This document shows, in pieces, positions 1 through 6,473 of a DNA stretch of 12,285 nucleotides (positions are counted from its first letter, which is position 1; each line of letters starts with the position of its first letter). Under the pieces are notes generated by a model. That model saw only the letters and a list, made by a program, of their open reading frames with translations. It did no database searches and was not told where the DNA came from. Source of the stretch: DAOUJI01 sp034422875 (lineage in GTDB: Bacteria > Chloroflexota > Dehalococcoidia > Lucifugimonadales > JAGWBF01). The stretch lies in NCBI GenBank assembly GCA_034422875.1, contig DAOUJI010000096.1, positions 1-12,285 of the forward strand, in the 5' to 3' direction. The position numbers and the translations under genes are program-made.

Positions 1-2
1 TC

Positions 3-761
3 CTGTTCAGTGATGTACGCGGTGACCGCCGCATGAAGTGGACGCCTGCAGAGGGGGTCAGCGAGTTCTCCAAGCCCACTAATGAAGCGAACGGGCTCAC
101 CCGGGATACATACGGGCGTCTGATAGCCTGCGAACACGCGAGCCGGAGGGTTACTCGGCTAGAGACTGAGGGCGACGTCACAGTTGTGGCCAATCGATAC
201 CGGGGCGCCCGGTTGAACCGGCCCAACGACGTGGCCGTCAAGTCGGACGGCTGCATCTACTTCACTGATCCAAACAGGGGCGTGCCTCCGGAAGAACTCG
301 AAATGGACTGCTCCGGGGTATATAGAGTGTCGCCGGACCTGGGGACCATTACTTTGCTCGTGGGAGACTTCATCTACCCGAACGGACTGGCGTTTTCCCC
401 TGATGAGAAAGTCCTCTACGTTGTCGAGACCTGGGGCAGACGTCTCCGAGCTTTCAACGTGAACAGCTTGGGATTGCTGGACCTGGAGACTGAACGTGTC
501 CTTCAGACGTTCGAGAGCGACCTGCCCGGAGTCCCTGACGGGGTAAAGGTGGATGTGGAGGGCAACATATATTGCGTGGGGCCCGGAGGCGTCTGGGTTC
601 TCGACCCGTCGGGAGAGCATCTAGGGACGATCGTGACAGGCGGCCAGACCACCAACTGTGGTTGGGGCGGCGGCGACTGGAAGAGTCTATTCATCACCAC
701 GCCCCGGGCCCTTTATCGGATCCACGTAAATGTCCCTGGGGTTGGCTTGCCCAACGCCTAG
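3..761 (+). CDS. SMP-30/gluconolactonase/LRE family protein, 5' partial
   Basis: Calcium-dependent beta-propeller lactonase or esterase of the SMP-30/gluconolactonase family, which opens sugar or other lactones. The reading frame is open to the left window edge and reads LFSDVRGDRR before the ATG at 33. That stretch fits the first propeller strand of the family, so the gene begins upstream and position 33 is probably an internal Met. Counting from that Met, family motifs appear in order: EANGLTRD (18-25), NRPNDV (62-67), YPNGLAFSPDE (115-125, with the metal-ligand Asn of the family) and GVPDG (166-170, with the catalytic/metal Asp). The C-terminus (GWGGGDWKSLFITT) is the usual last blade. The specific lactone cannot be told from sequence. 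Nothing upstream is visible, so operon context is unknown. Family assignment is secure; start and substrate are not. Confidence 0.88.
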   Translation: MFSDVRGDRRMKWTPAEGVSEFSKPTNEANGLTRDTYGRLIACEHASRRVTRLETEGDVTVVANRYRGARLNRPNDVAVKSDGCIYFTDPNRGVPPEELEMDCSGVYRVSPDLGTITLLVGDFIYPNGLAFSPDEKVLYVVETWGRRLRAFNVNSLGLLDLETERVLQTFESDLPGVPDGVKVDVEGNIYCVGPGGVWVLDPSGEHLGTIVTGGQTTNCGWGGGDWKSLFITTPRALYRIHVNVPGVGLPNA

Positions 762-854
762 TCCCCAGTCGCACACGGCTCCCGCTCCGATGGGAGGCCT
801 GGAATTCGACCGCACACTCAAAGACGCCGGATATTACCGAATCAGTCCGTCAAG

Positions 855-888
855 TTGACAAGAGAGTCAGCTAGGCGTACTTTATACT
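855..888 (+). promoter_or_regulatory. possible sigma-70 promoter for the substrate-binding protein gene
   Basis: A perfect TTGACA lies at 855-860. The best -10 match downstream is TATACT at 883-888 (5 of 6), but the 22-nt spacer is too long. TACTTT at 879-884 gives an 18-nt spacer but matches only 3 of 6. Either would start a leader of about 150 nt before the ATG at 1045. The exact -10 is unresolved. Confidence 0.35.
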
Positions 889-898
889 GCAATAGATT

Positions 899-968
899 CT
901 GCGTAACAGCGCAGCAATTGAGAGTTAGCGGGGAGCGGCGCCCAGCCCCGGTCGAATCCTCTCTCCCC
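899..968 (+). promoter_or_regulatory. inverted repeats in the leader of the substrate-binding protein gene
   Basis: This lies in the 283-nt gap between the lactonase and the ABC lipoprotein gene. CTGCG (899-903) pairs with CGCAG (910-914) around a 6-nt loop. GGGGAG (930-935) pairs with CTCCCC (963-968) around a 27-nt GC-rich loop. If transcription starts near 895, both hairpins would be in the mRNA leader. I do not recognise a known riboswitch. The remainder of the gap shows nothing further. Confidence 0.25.
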
Positions 969-1044
969 ACCGACGCTCCACGATTCGCCCACGGCCATCC
1001 ACTTCAGCAACAGGTCTAGCGTTTCACGTTATTTGGAGGGAGCG

Positions 1045-2943
1045 ATGACAGTAAGGTCTATTTCCCGGAATCCCCTCGGAATCATGATCCTGATTCTGGC
1101 ATTGGTGTTCCTGGTGGCGGGCGCTTGTGGGGGCGATGACGCTCCCACGACGGCTCCGGCCACCAACACCCCTCAGCCCGCCGCCACACAGCCTCCTGAG
1201 CCGACGGCTGAGCCCACGGCGATGCCTGAGCCGACGGAAGCGCCGGACCCTGACGCCCCCGCTACGGCCACTCCGGTGTCGGCGGCGCCTACGGCAACTC
1301 CCGCCCCTGAGCCTGAGCCGACAGAGGCGCCGGCAATGATGGCTCCTGTCGCAGAGAGGCTGCTGGTCGGAGCCGACATCAACGTCGAGTCCAACGACCC
1401 GACCCGGGCGTCGTCATTCAACCAACCCCAGTACGTCCACATGTATGAGGCCCTGGTGCGCTACGACGAGTTGGGACAGATGGAACCCATGCTGGCCGAA
1501 TCCTGGGAAGCCAGCGCGGACAAGATGACCTGGACCTTCAAATTAAGGGAAGGCGTCCAGTTCCACCGGGACTTTGGAGAGTTCACCACCGCAGACCTGA
1601 TGGAGACGCTGGTTCACGAGGCACGGGATGAGTCGCAGTCCACCCGCAAGGCCTTGTGGAACGACCAGGTAATCCCCAATCTGGAAATCACGGACGATCA
1701 CACCGTGACCTTCCACCTGGCCGAACCCACCATCAATTTCGACTGGATACTAAGCAACCGGAACACCACCTACATATTCAGTAAAGACCACCTGGACTCC
1801 GAAGGAGAAGAGGGCGTGGCGGCCGACCCTGTGGGCACCGGCCCCTACCAGTATGTCGAGCGGGCTTCCGGGGCATACGTGCTACACGAGAGGACGCCCT
1901 ACGACCACTGGCGAGTAGCTCCTGACTTTGCTGAAATTCAGATATTCAACATCAAGGAAGCCGCCACAAGGATGGCTGAGCTGCTGACGGGCCAGATTCA
2001 TATGACTCTGCTGCCTCCTGACCTGGAGCGGACCGCCGTCGCCAGCGGCATGGTTTCCATCCCGTCCAAGATTCCTCACTCCAACCCATACCTTCTCTAT
2101 GGCGGGAACTTCTACCCCGACAAGTTCGTGGGGAAGCGCACGGGCGAATTTCCTGATCTGCCCTTCTCGGACACCTTCCACCCGGCCACTGACGTTCCCT
2201 GGGTGAACAAGAAGGTCCGTGAAGCGCTGAATCGGGCGGTGGACCGTAATGCAATCCTGAACACGATCCTGGGAGGCAAGGGTGAATTGGCCTACGTTCA
2301 CCCTTACCACCGCACCATACGTGGTTGGAACCCCGAGTGGGAAGCTCGGTTCGAAGAGAAGTACGGCTACGACCCGGAGAGGGCCAAGGAGTTGCTGAAG
2401 GAAGCCGAGGCCGAGATCGGACAACCTCTGGACTGGTCCAAGGTGTTGTTCCTGATTGGCAAACAGCCCAACTTCCCCCAAGGCCCGGAGCTCACGCAAG
2501 CTATCTTTAACTACTGGAAGGAAATCGGAATACCCGTAGACGAAAGGACGGAGACCAGGGAGCATGCCAGCTACACTCCGGCTTTCAGGACTGCGTCATG
2601 GGGCGGCGTAGCCTGGATGGACAACGCGGGTCGTTGGGAAGAGCCCAGCAACATCCAGATATATCTTTACAGCGGACGGGAGGCGGTCAACTTCTGCTGC
2701 CAGTTCTTCGAAAATGACACCATTGACTCCCTCTATGAGGAACTGTTGACCGTGACGGACCTGGACAGGCGGGACGAGATTCTGCAGGGCATAGGGGACG
2801 TAGTGTTTGAGGAATACGCTTTCATGCCTCTGTTCCACCTGCCCACCCTCTTCACCGTAGACCCCAGTGTGGTGGAGGACCACATAAGCTCGGGTGTGTG
2901 GGGAATCAGGGACCTGGAATACGCGGTGGCAGTCAAGCAGTAG
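1045..2943 (+). CDS. ABC transporter substrate-binding lipoprotein, peptide/oligopeptide type (SBP_bac_5)
   Basis: Extracytoplasmic solute receptor of the DppA/OppA type that delivers peptides, nickel chelates or similar ligands to an ABC importer. ATG 1045 is chosen because GGAGG at 1035-1039 sits 5 nt before it; an in-frame TTG at 1033 would overlap that ribosome site. The 632-residue product starts with basic residues and a hydrophobic segment (11-25) ending in AGAC, so Cys28 is the likely lipidated residue. Residues about 31-103 form a Thr/Pro/Ala/Glu-rich linker with no fold. The solute-binding domain then begins, with family blocks such as MYEALVRYDE, LAESWE, WTFKLREGVQFH, VGTGPY, VREALNRAVDR and YDPERAKELLKEAE. 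Two ABC ATPase genes lie convergently downstream and are the obvious partners, but no permease is present. Ligand is unknown. Confidence 0.92.
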   Translation: MTVRSISRNPLGIMILILALVFLVAGACGGDDAPTTAPATNTPQPAATQPPEPTAEPTAMPEPTEAPDPDAPATATPVSAAPTATPAPEPEPTEAPAMMAPVAERLLVGADINVESNDPTRASSFNQPQYVHMYEALVRYDELGQMEPMLAESWEASADKMTWTFKLREGVQFHRDFGEFTTADLMETLVHEARDESQSTRKALWNDQVIPNLEITDDHTVTFHLAEPTINFDWILSNRNTTYIFSKDHLDSEGEEGVAADPVGTGPYQYVERASGAYVLHERTPYDHWRVAPDFAEIQIFNIKEAATRMAELLTGQIHMTLLPPDLERTAVASGMVSIPSKIPHSNPYLLYGGNFYPDKFVGKRTGEFPDLPFSDTFHPATDVPWVNKKVREALNRAVDRNAILNTILGGKGELAYVHPYHRTIRGWNPEWEARFEEKYGYDPERAKELLKEAEAEIGQPLDWSKVLFLIGKQPNFPQGPELTQAIFNYWKEIGIPVDERTETREHASYTPAFRTASWGGVAWMDNAGRWEEPSNIQIYLYSGREAVNFCCQFFENDTIDSLYEELLTVTDLDRRDEILQGIGDVVFEEYAFMPLFHLPTLFTVDPSVVEDHISSGVWGIRDLEYAVAVKQ

Positions 2944-2969
2944 CCCGAAACTATACGGCGCACCATTCA

Positions 2970-3016
2970 GAGGGCGGGCAACGGGTCGTAGAGGCCGAAT
3001 GCCCGCCCTCGATTTT
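2970..3016 (+). terminator. rho-independent terminator after the substrate-binding protein gene
   Basis: Perfect 11-bp inverted repeat: GAGGGCGGGCA (2970-2980) pairs with TGCCCGCCCTC (3000-3010) around a 19-nt loop, followed by GATTTTG. It lies 27 nt after the stop codon of the plus-strand gene. The T run is short (4), so efficiency is uncertain. In the opposite direction the stem has no T tract, so it mainly fits the plus strand. Confidence 0.7.
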
Positions 3017-3065
3017 GTAAACGAGATTGACCCGCTGCCGTTTTTCCGTAACCGTTGGTGTGTAC

Positions 3066-3093
3066 GTAGGGGCGACCGGCCGGTCGCCCCTAC
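3066..3093. repeat. 28-bp perfect palindrome (GTAGGGGCGACCGG and its complement)
   Basis: The left arm GTAGGGGCGACCGG (3066-3079) is followed directly by its exact reverse complement (3080-3093). The first 15 bases (3066-3080) recur identically at 10211-10225, where the right arm is degenerate. It lies between two convergent genes, 56 nt after the terminator hairpin, in non-coding DNA. This fits a dispersed REP/MITE-like palindrome family. I know similar GTAGGGGCG-type elements from Chloroflexota genomes, but copy number cannot be judged from one window. Confidence 0.75.
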
Positions 3094-3189
3094 AAGGTAG
3101 GCGATGTCTGTTAGGCAAAGCAAAAGCGTGGGAATAGGGACGAGTGGGACTCAGAGATTGGGTAGGACTAGCCGTAGGGCCCAGGAGCC

Positions 3190-4164
3190 TTAGTCGTAGA
3201 GGTGGCAGGCCACGTTATGGCCTTTGCCTTTGTCCTTCAGCACAGGGACTTCTTGTGAGCACCTGTCGAAGGCCATGGGGCATCGGGGGTGGAAGCGGCA
3301 ACCGGAGGGTGGATTGATGGGAGAGGGGACCTCTCCCTCCAGGACGATCTCTTCCCGGACGGTGTCGGGATGGGATGGTAGAGCGGCTGAGAACAAGGCC
3401 TTGGTGTAAGGGTGGAGGGGTTCCTCGTAGAGTTCTTCTGTCGGTCCGTGCTCGACGATCTTGCCCAGGTACATTACGGCGGTCACGTGGGCCATGTACC
3501 TGACGGTGGCCAGGTTGTGCGCCACCAGGAGATAGGCCACTCCAGTCTCCTGCTGCAGGTCCACCAGAAGGTTCATAACCTGGGCCCTGATGGACACGTC
3601 CAGCGCAGATACGGGCTCGTCCAGGATGATCAGCTTGGGATACGAAGCCAGGGCCGAGGCCACAGCCACGCGCTGACGTTGGCCTCCGCTGAACTCGTGG
3701 GGGTACAGATTGGCCTGCTCCCTGTGTAGACCGACCTGCTCCAGGACTTCGGCGATCCGCCGCTCTTTTTCGTCGGTGGACACCTTGCGGTTCACCACCA
3801 GCGCTTCAGCTACGATGTCCTTGACCTTCATCCTGGGGCTCAGCGATGACCAGGGGTCTTGGAACACAGCCTGCACTTCGGTGCGGAACTCTTTGAGTTC
3901 CTGTCCTTTAAAGCCCTGGATGTCCTGACCTTCCAGCAGGATGCGCCCGTCGGTGGGTTGTTCCAGTTTCAGCATGAGCTTGGCCGTCGTGGTCTTGCCG
4001 CAGCCTGACTCTCCGACCAGCCCCAACGTCTCACCGTGCCCGATGGAGAAGCTTATCCCATCCACGGCCTGGACGTGGCCAATGGTTTTCATGAACACCA
4101 GCCCCCGGGTCACTGGGAAGTGCTTCTTCAGGTCCTCTACTCGAATTAGCTCTTCTTGTTGCAT
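3190..4164 (-). CDS. peptide ABC transporter ATP-binding protein, OppF/DppF-like
   Basis: One of two ATPases powering a peptide/nickel-type ABC importer at the inner face of the membrane. The 324-residue protein has Walker A GESGCGKTT (51-59), Q-loop Gln102 in VFQDPWSSLSPRM, signature FSGGQRQR (158-165), Walker B LIILDEP (178-184) and H-loop His216. The C-terminal oligo_HPY extension begins at EPLHPYTKALFSA and carries Cys289, Cys295, Cys302 and Cys320. This four-Cys set is conserved in the family and linked to a 4Fe-4S cluster in some members. The VFQDPWSSLSPRM block and FSGGQ favour OppF/DppF over OppD. ATG at 4164 starts 2 nt after the stop of the upstream ATPase gene, so the pair is one transcript and probably translationally coupled. 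Substrate is unknown; the permeases are not in the window. Confidence 0.93.
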   Translation of the reverse strand: MQQEELIRVEDLKKHFPVTRGLVFMKTIGHVQAVDGISFSIGHGETLGLVGESGCGKTTTAKLMLKLEQPTDGRILLEGQDIQGFKGQELKEFRTEVQAVFQDPWSSLSPRMKVKDIVAEALVVNRKVSTDEKERRIAEVLEQVGLHREQANLYPHEFSGGQRQRVAVASALASYPKLIILDEPVSALDVSIRAQVMNLLVDLQQETGVAYLLVAHNLATVRYMAHVTAVMYLGKIVEHGPTEELYEEPLHPYTKALFSAALPSHPDTVREEIVLEGEVPSPINPPSGCRFHPRCPMAFDRCSQEVPVLKDKGKGHNVACHLYD

Positions 4165-4166
4165 GG

Positions 4167-5177
4167 CTATTCGCCCGCCGGTTCTTCCCAGGAGGGATCA
4201 AGTCTCCAACAGCTCGACGTGTGGTCGTCGGAGACGGTGAATGATTGCGGATATTCGTCATAGCAGCGTTGCTGGGCGTAAATGCAGCGAGAGGCGAACC
4301 TGCACCCTGGGGGCAGGTCGTACAACGCGGGAGGCTGTCCTTCAATGGAGAAAAGCCGCTCAGTGCGCTCCATCTGGGGGACCGAGGCGATGAGGGCCTG
4401 GGTGTAAGGATGGCTTGGTTTGTTGAACAGGTCCCTTACGTCAGCGCTTTCGACGATTCGGCCCGCGTACATCACCGCCACCCGGTCGCACATACGGGCG
4501 ACGATGCCGAAGTCGTGAGTGATAAAGATTATTGCCAGGCCGGTCTCCGCCTGGATGTCCTTGAGGAGACGCAGGTATTGGAGTTGAATCGTCACGTCGA
4601 GTGCGGTCGTGGGCTCGTCGGCGATGATTACCTTGGGGTAGGAAGACAGCCCGATGGCGCCCACCACCCGCTGCTTCATGCCGCCGCTCATCTGGTGGGG
4701 GTAGTCTTCCATGCGCCGTTCAGGAGCGGCGATTTTCACGCCCCTCAGGGCCTCCACTGCCTGGTTCACCATGCTCTTGTGGCTTCCACCCTGGGTGTTG
4801 TGAGTCCTCAGCGCCTCGACAAGCTGGTTGCCTACGGTGAAGACGGGGTTCAATGACGTCTGGGGGTCCTGGAGAATCATGGAAATCTGGCGGCCCCGGA
4901 CCTCCCGCATCTCCTTCTCGGTCTTTTCCAGGAGGTTCTCGCCTTCCAGGAGCACTTCGCCTTCGACGATGCGAGCCGCCGGTCTGGGCACCAGACGCAG
5001 AATGGACAGTGCGGTCATGGACTTGCCGCAGCCCGACTCGCCGACTATGCCCAGAGTTTCCCCTGCGTCAACCGAAAAGGTGATTCCGTCAACAGCCTTG
5101 GCTATGCCACGCCGGTTGAAGAAATAGGTGTGGAGGTTGTTGACCTCCAGCAAAGGTCTTTTCGTGTCTTGCGCCAT
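4167..5177 (-). CDS. peptide ABC transporter ATP-binding protein, OppD/DppD-like
   Basis: Partner ATPase of the OppF-like protein encoded immediately downstream. The 336-residue product starts MAQDTKRPLLEV. It has Walker A GESGCGKS (46-53), Q-loop Gln103 in ILQDPQTSLNPV, signature MSGGMKQR (163-170), Walker B VIIADEP (183-189) and H-loop His221. The oligo_HPY tail has Cys292, Cys298, Cys305 and Cys323. MSGGMKQR and ADEPTTALDVT are typical of OppD/DppD. The frame stays open upstream to 5396, but that extension runs through the tRNA-Thr gene on the same strand and has no family similarity. The ATG at 5177 is preceded by a weak GGAAA and, at 5212-5240, by a promoter-like site, so the short form is chosen. 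A 7-bp hairpin (CGGCGGC/GCCGCCG, 5183-5199) sits just before the start. Confidence 0.93.
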   Translation of the reverse strand: MAQDTKRPLLEVNNLHTYFFNRRGIAKAVDGITFSVDAGETLGIVGESGCGKSMTALSILRLVPRPAARIVEGEVLLEGENLLEKTEKEMREVRGRQISMILQDPQTSLNPVFTVGNQLVEALRTHNTQGGSHKSMVNQAVEALRGVKIAAPERRMEDYPHQMSGGMKQRVVGAIGLSSYPKVIIADEPTTALDVTIQLQYLRLLKDIQAETGLAIIFITHDFGIVARMCDRVAVMYAGRIVESADVRDLFNKPSHPYTQALIASVPQMERTERLFSIEGQPPALYDLPPGCRFASRCIYAQQRCYDEYPQSFTVSDDHTSSCWRLDPSWEEPAGE

Positions 5178-5211
5178 ATTTCCGGCGGCTTGGCCGCCGA
5201 CCTCGCCGCCT

Positions 5212-5240
5212 ATTATAACGGCAAATTCTGGAAGTGTCTT
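5212..5240 (-). promoter_or_regulatory. sigma-70-type promoter of the oppD-oppF-like operon
   Basis: On the minus strand AAGACA (5240-5235, 4 of 6) is followed after exactly 17 nt by a perfect TATAAT (5217-5212). Transcription would start near 5205, giving a short leader of under 30 nt before the ATG at 5177. The site lies between the tRNA 3' end and oppD, so the ATPase genes need not depend on tRNA readthrough. Confidence 0.6.
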
Positions 5241-5251
5241 TAGCCAGGGTA

Positions 5252-5326
5252 TGGAGCCGACGGTGGGATTCGAACCCACGGCCTGCGGTTTACGAAACCG
5301 CTGCTCTGCCACTGAGCTACGTCGGC
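5252..5326 (-). tRNA. trnT: tRNA-Thr, anticodon CGT, with encoded CCA
   Basis: Complete cloverleaf read on the minus strand. The acceptor stem GCCGACG pairs fully with CGTCGGC. The D stem GCTC pairs with GAGC around AGTGGCA. The anticodon stem GCGGT pairs with ACCGC around the loop TTCGTAA, so the anticodon is CGT and reads ACG (threonine). The variable loop is AGGCC and the T arm is GTGGG-TTCGAAT-CCCAC. The discriminator is T and CCA is encoded (5254-5252), giving 75 nt with CCA. All universally conserved positions I can check are intact. The oppD-like gene follows 74 nt downstream on the same strand, with its own promoter between. Confidence 0.97.
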
Positions 5327-5337
5327 GTAGGTGGTTA

Positions 5338-5366
5338 AATGTAGCGTCTTTTTGTGAAGTGCACAA
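5338..5366 (-). promoter_or_regulatory. possible promoter of tRNA-Thr
   Basis: On the minus strand TTGTGC (5366-5361, 3 of 6) and TACATT (5343-5338, 4 of 6) are separated by 17 nt. The -10 ends 11 nt before the mature tRNA 5' end at 5326, a plausible distance for a tRNA promoter. Both boxes are weak matches. Confidence 0.35.
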
Positions 5367-5431
5367 CACTTTGTCTATTCTCCTGTAGTGTAACATCCGT
5401 CACTTGGCGTGCTTCTCAGGTTAACTCCGGT

Positions 5432-5468
5432 TTGCATTTGTTCTAGTACTGCTTGTATGATGGTACTA
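5432..5468 (+). promoter_or_regulatory. putative hicAB promoter with overlapping dyad operator
   Basis: TTGCAT (5432-5437, 3 of 6) and TATGAT (5456-5461, 5 of 6) are 18 nt apart. Transcription would start near 5468, about 33 nt before hicA. The inverted repeat TAGTAC (5444-5449) / GTACTA (5463-5468) straddles the -10 box with a 13-nt centre. HicB-type antitoxins with a ribbon-helix-helix tail usually bind dyads over their own promoter, so this is the natural operator candidate. That role is inferred from position and symmetry only. Confidence 0.4.
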
Positions 5469-5500
5469 AATGTGGCGCCGCGTATATAGGATCTATGAAT

Positions 5501-5755
5501 ATGAGAGCCAAACACCGGAGAACCCTTGTCCGTATCTTTACTAGGCCCACACCGGTAGACATAAGGTGGTCTGACATCGTAACGTTGCTGCAGTCTGTAG
5601 GAGTTGAGGTTTCCTCGGGTGCGGGTTCGAGAATTCGTCTCATTAAGGGGTCAAGGGTGATGGTCGTTCATCGGCCCCACCCTCAATCAGAGACCGGAAG
5701 GTCCACCGTGCGTGACATTGCCAGTTTTCTCTCTTCCATAGGAGTTGAGTTATGA
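5501..5755 (+). CDS. hicA: type II toxin HicA family mRNA interferase
   Basis: Small RNA-binding toxin that would cleave or block mRNA unless neutralised by HicB. The 84-residue form starts MRAKHRRTLVRIFTRP, matching the usual N-terminus (M-x-x-KHR-K-TL) of a HicA subfamily. AGGA at 5488-5491 is 9 nt before this ATG. An ATG at 5495 (two residues longer) is only 3 nt from it, and a TTG at 5453 lacks support. Further family blocks are WSDIVTLLQSVG (23-34), GSRIRL (42-47), HRPHP (57-61) and VRDIASFLSSIGVEL at the end. Where classical HicA has Gly-Ser-His in the dsRBD-like fold, this protein has Gly-Ser-Arg; its histidines are at 57 and 60. The TGA overlaps the hicB ATG by 4 nt, a standard coupled toxin-antitoxin arrangement. 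Confidence 0.85.
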   Translation: MRAKHRRTLVRIFTRPTPVDIRWSDIVTLLQSVGVEVSSGAGSRIRLIKGSRVMVVHRPHPQSETGRSTVRDIASFLSSIGVEL

Positions 5756-6114
5756 TGGAGTATAAGGGATACATTGCAACCGTCGAATTCGACGATTCCG
5801 TCGGTATGCTGCACGGAAGAGTGATGAACACCGGGGATTATCCCATCGCCACTTTCGAAGCGACTGACGTGGAAGGATTGCGTAAAGAATTCCGCATCTC
5901 CGTAGACGACTATCTAGATGCCTGTCATGAGGCTGGAATCGAGCCTCAGAAACCCTTCTCCGGCAAGTTCAATCTTCGGCTGGGTGCAAGTCTCCATCAA
6001 CGTGTGACTGTGGCCGCAACCGAGGATGGCATGAGCCTAAATGCTTGGGTCAAACAAATTCTGGAAGAAAAAGTGTCACCGAGTTCGAAGAGGAACCATG
6101 GCCGAACGTCCTGA
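5752..6114 (+). CDS. hicB: type II antitoxin HicB family, C-terminal ribbon-helix-helix
   Basis: Antitoxin partner of the HicA encoded directly upstream; it should bind the toxin and repress the operon. The 120-residue product has the HicB N-terminal partial RNase-H-like fold: MEYKGYIATVEFDD (2-15), LHGRVMN (20-26), ATFEATDVEGLRKEF (33-47) and VDDYLDACHEAG (51-62). A GKFNLRLGASLHQRVTVAA segment and GMSLNAWVKQILEEKV (93-108) then form a typical ribbon-helix-helix DNA-binding tail. AGGAG at 5740-5744 is 7 nt before the ATG at 5752, which overlaps the hicA stop as ATGA. A second ATG at 5755 would shorten it by one residue. Its last 17 nt overlap the start of the BrnA-like reading frame, and the DNA after its TGA stays open in the hicB frame to 6423. 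Confidence 0.87.
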   Translation: MMEYKGYIATVEFDDSVGMLHGRVMNTGDYPIATFEATDVEGLRKEFRISVDDYLDACHEAGIEPQKPFSGKFNLRLGASLHQRVTVAATEDGMSLNAWVKQILEEKVSPSSKRNHGRTS

Positions 6115-6426
6115 CATAACGGGGATGACGTTCGACGAGATTGCAGGGAGTACGGCGAAGAAGTCGCCATTAAGGCTAGCATAGCCGCTGACCCGGATAC
6201 TTTTGAGTTGGACGAGGAGTGGTTCAAAGAGGCTCGCTCGGCCAGTGAAATTGTTCCACACATCGTCGAGAGCTTTCGTGGGACACGGGGCAAGCAGAAA
6301 GCTCCAACGAAGAAGCTTCTCTCTATCCGGCTTGACACCGACCTGGCGGACTATTTTCGCCAGAGTGGGAAGGGCTGGCAAACACGGCTTAACGACACGT
6401 TGCGGCGCGCCGCCTTTGGACCCTGA
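6098..6426 (+). pseudogene. BrnA-like antitoxin gene interrupted by a frameshift
   Basis: A ribosome site (AGAGG, 6089-6093) precedes ATG 6098, whose frame reads MAERPDITGMTFDEIA before running off to a TAG at 6182-6184. From about 6148 the frame one base back reads EYGEEVAIKASIAADPDTFE and continues to TGA 6424-6426. Joining them by restoring one base near 6140-6147 (for example ATT GCA rGG GAG) gives a smooth 109-residue protein. Its tail, with LLSIRLDTDLADYFRQSGKG and WQTRLNDTLRRA, is the BrnA ribbon-helix-helix signature. So this looks like a third, antitoxin-type gene coupled to hicB, broken by a 1-nt loss. Alternatives are a sequencing error, -1 ribosomal frameshifting (no good slippery heptamer seen), or translation of only the last 72 residues from TTG 6208. 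No BrnT toxin is nearby. Confidence 0.7.
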
Positions 6427-6473
6427 CTCACTTTCTCTATCCCGGGATGTACCCCTGTCAGAAGCTGACTGGA

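Noticed and set aside
930..975. tRNA or tmRNA 3' end suggested by GGTCGAATCC and a GGGGAG/CTCCCC stem
   Set aside because: The T stem does not pair beyond one or two bases, the T loop lacks the first T, and no other cloverleaf arms fit.
1173..1442. Minus-strand 89-codon frame with Gly/Ala/Ser/Val repeats
   Set aside because: It is the complement of the repetitive Pro/Thr/Ala linker of the lipoprotein and has no family features.
4245..4856. Plus-strand 203-codon frame opposite the OppD-like gene
   Set aside because: It is the antisense shadow of a conserved ATPase; all family motifs are on the minus strand.
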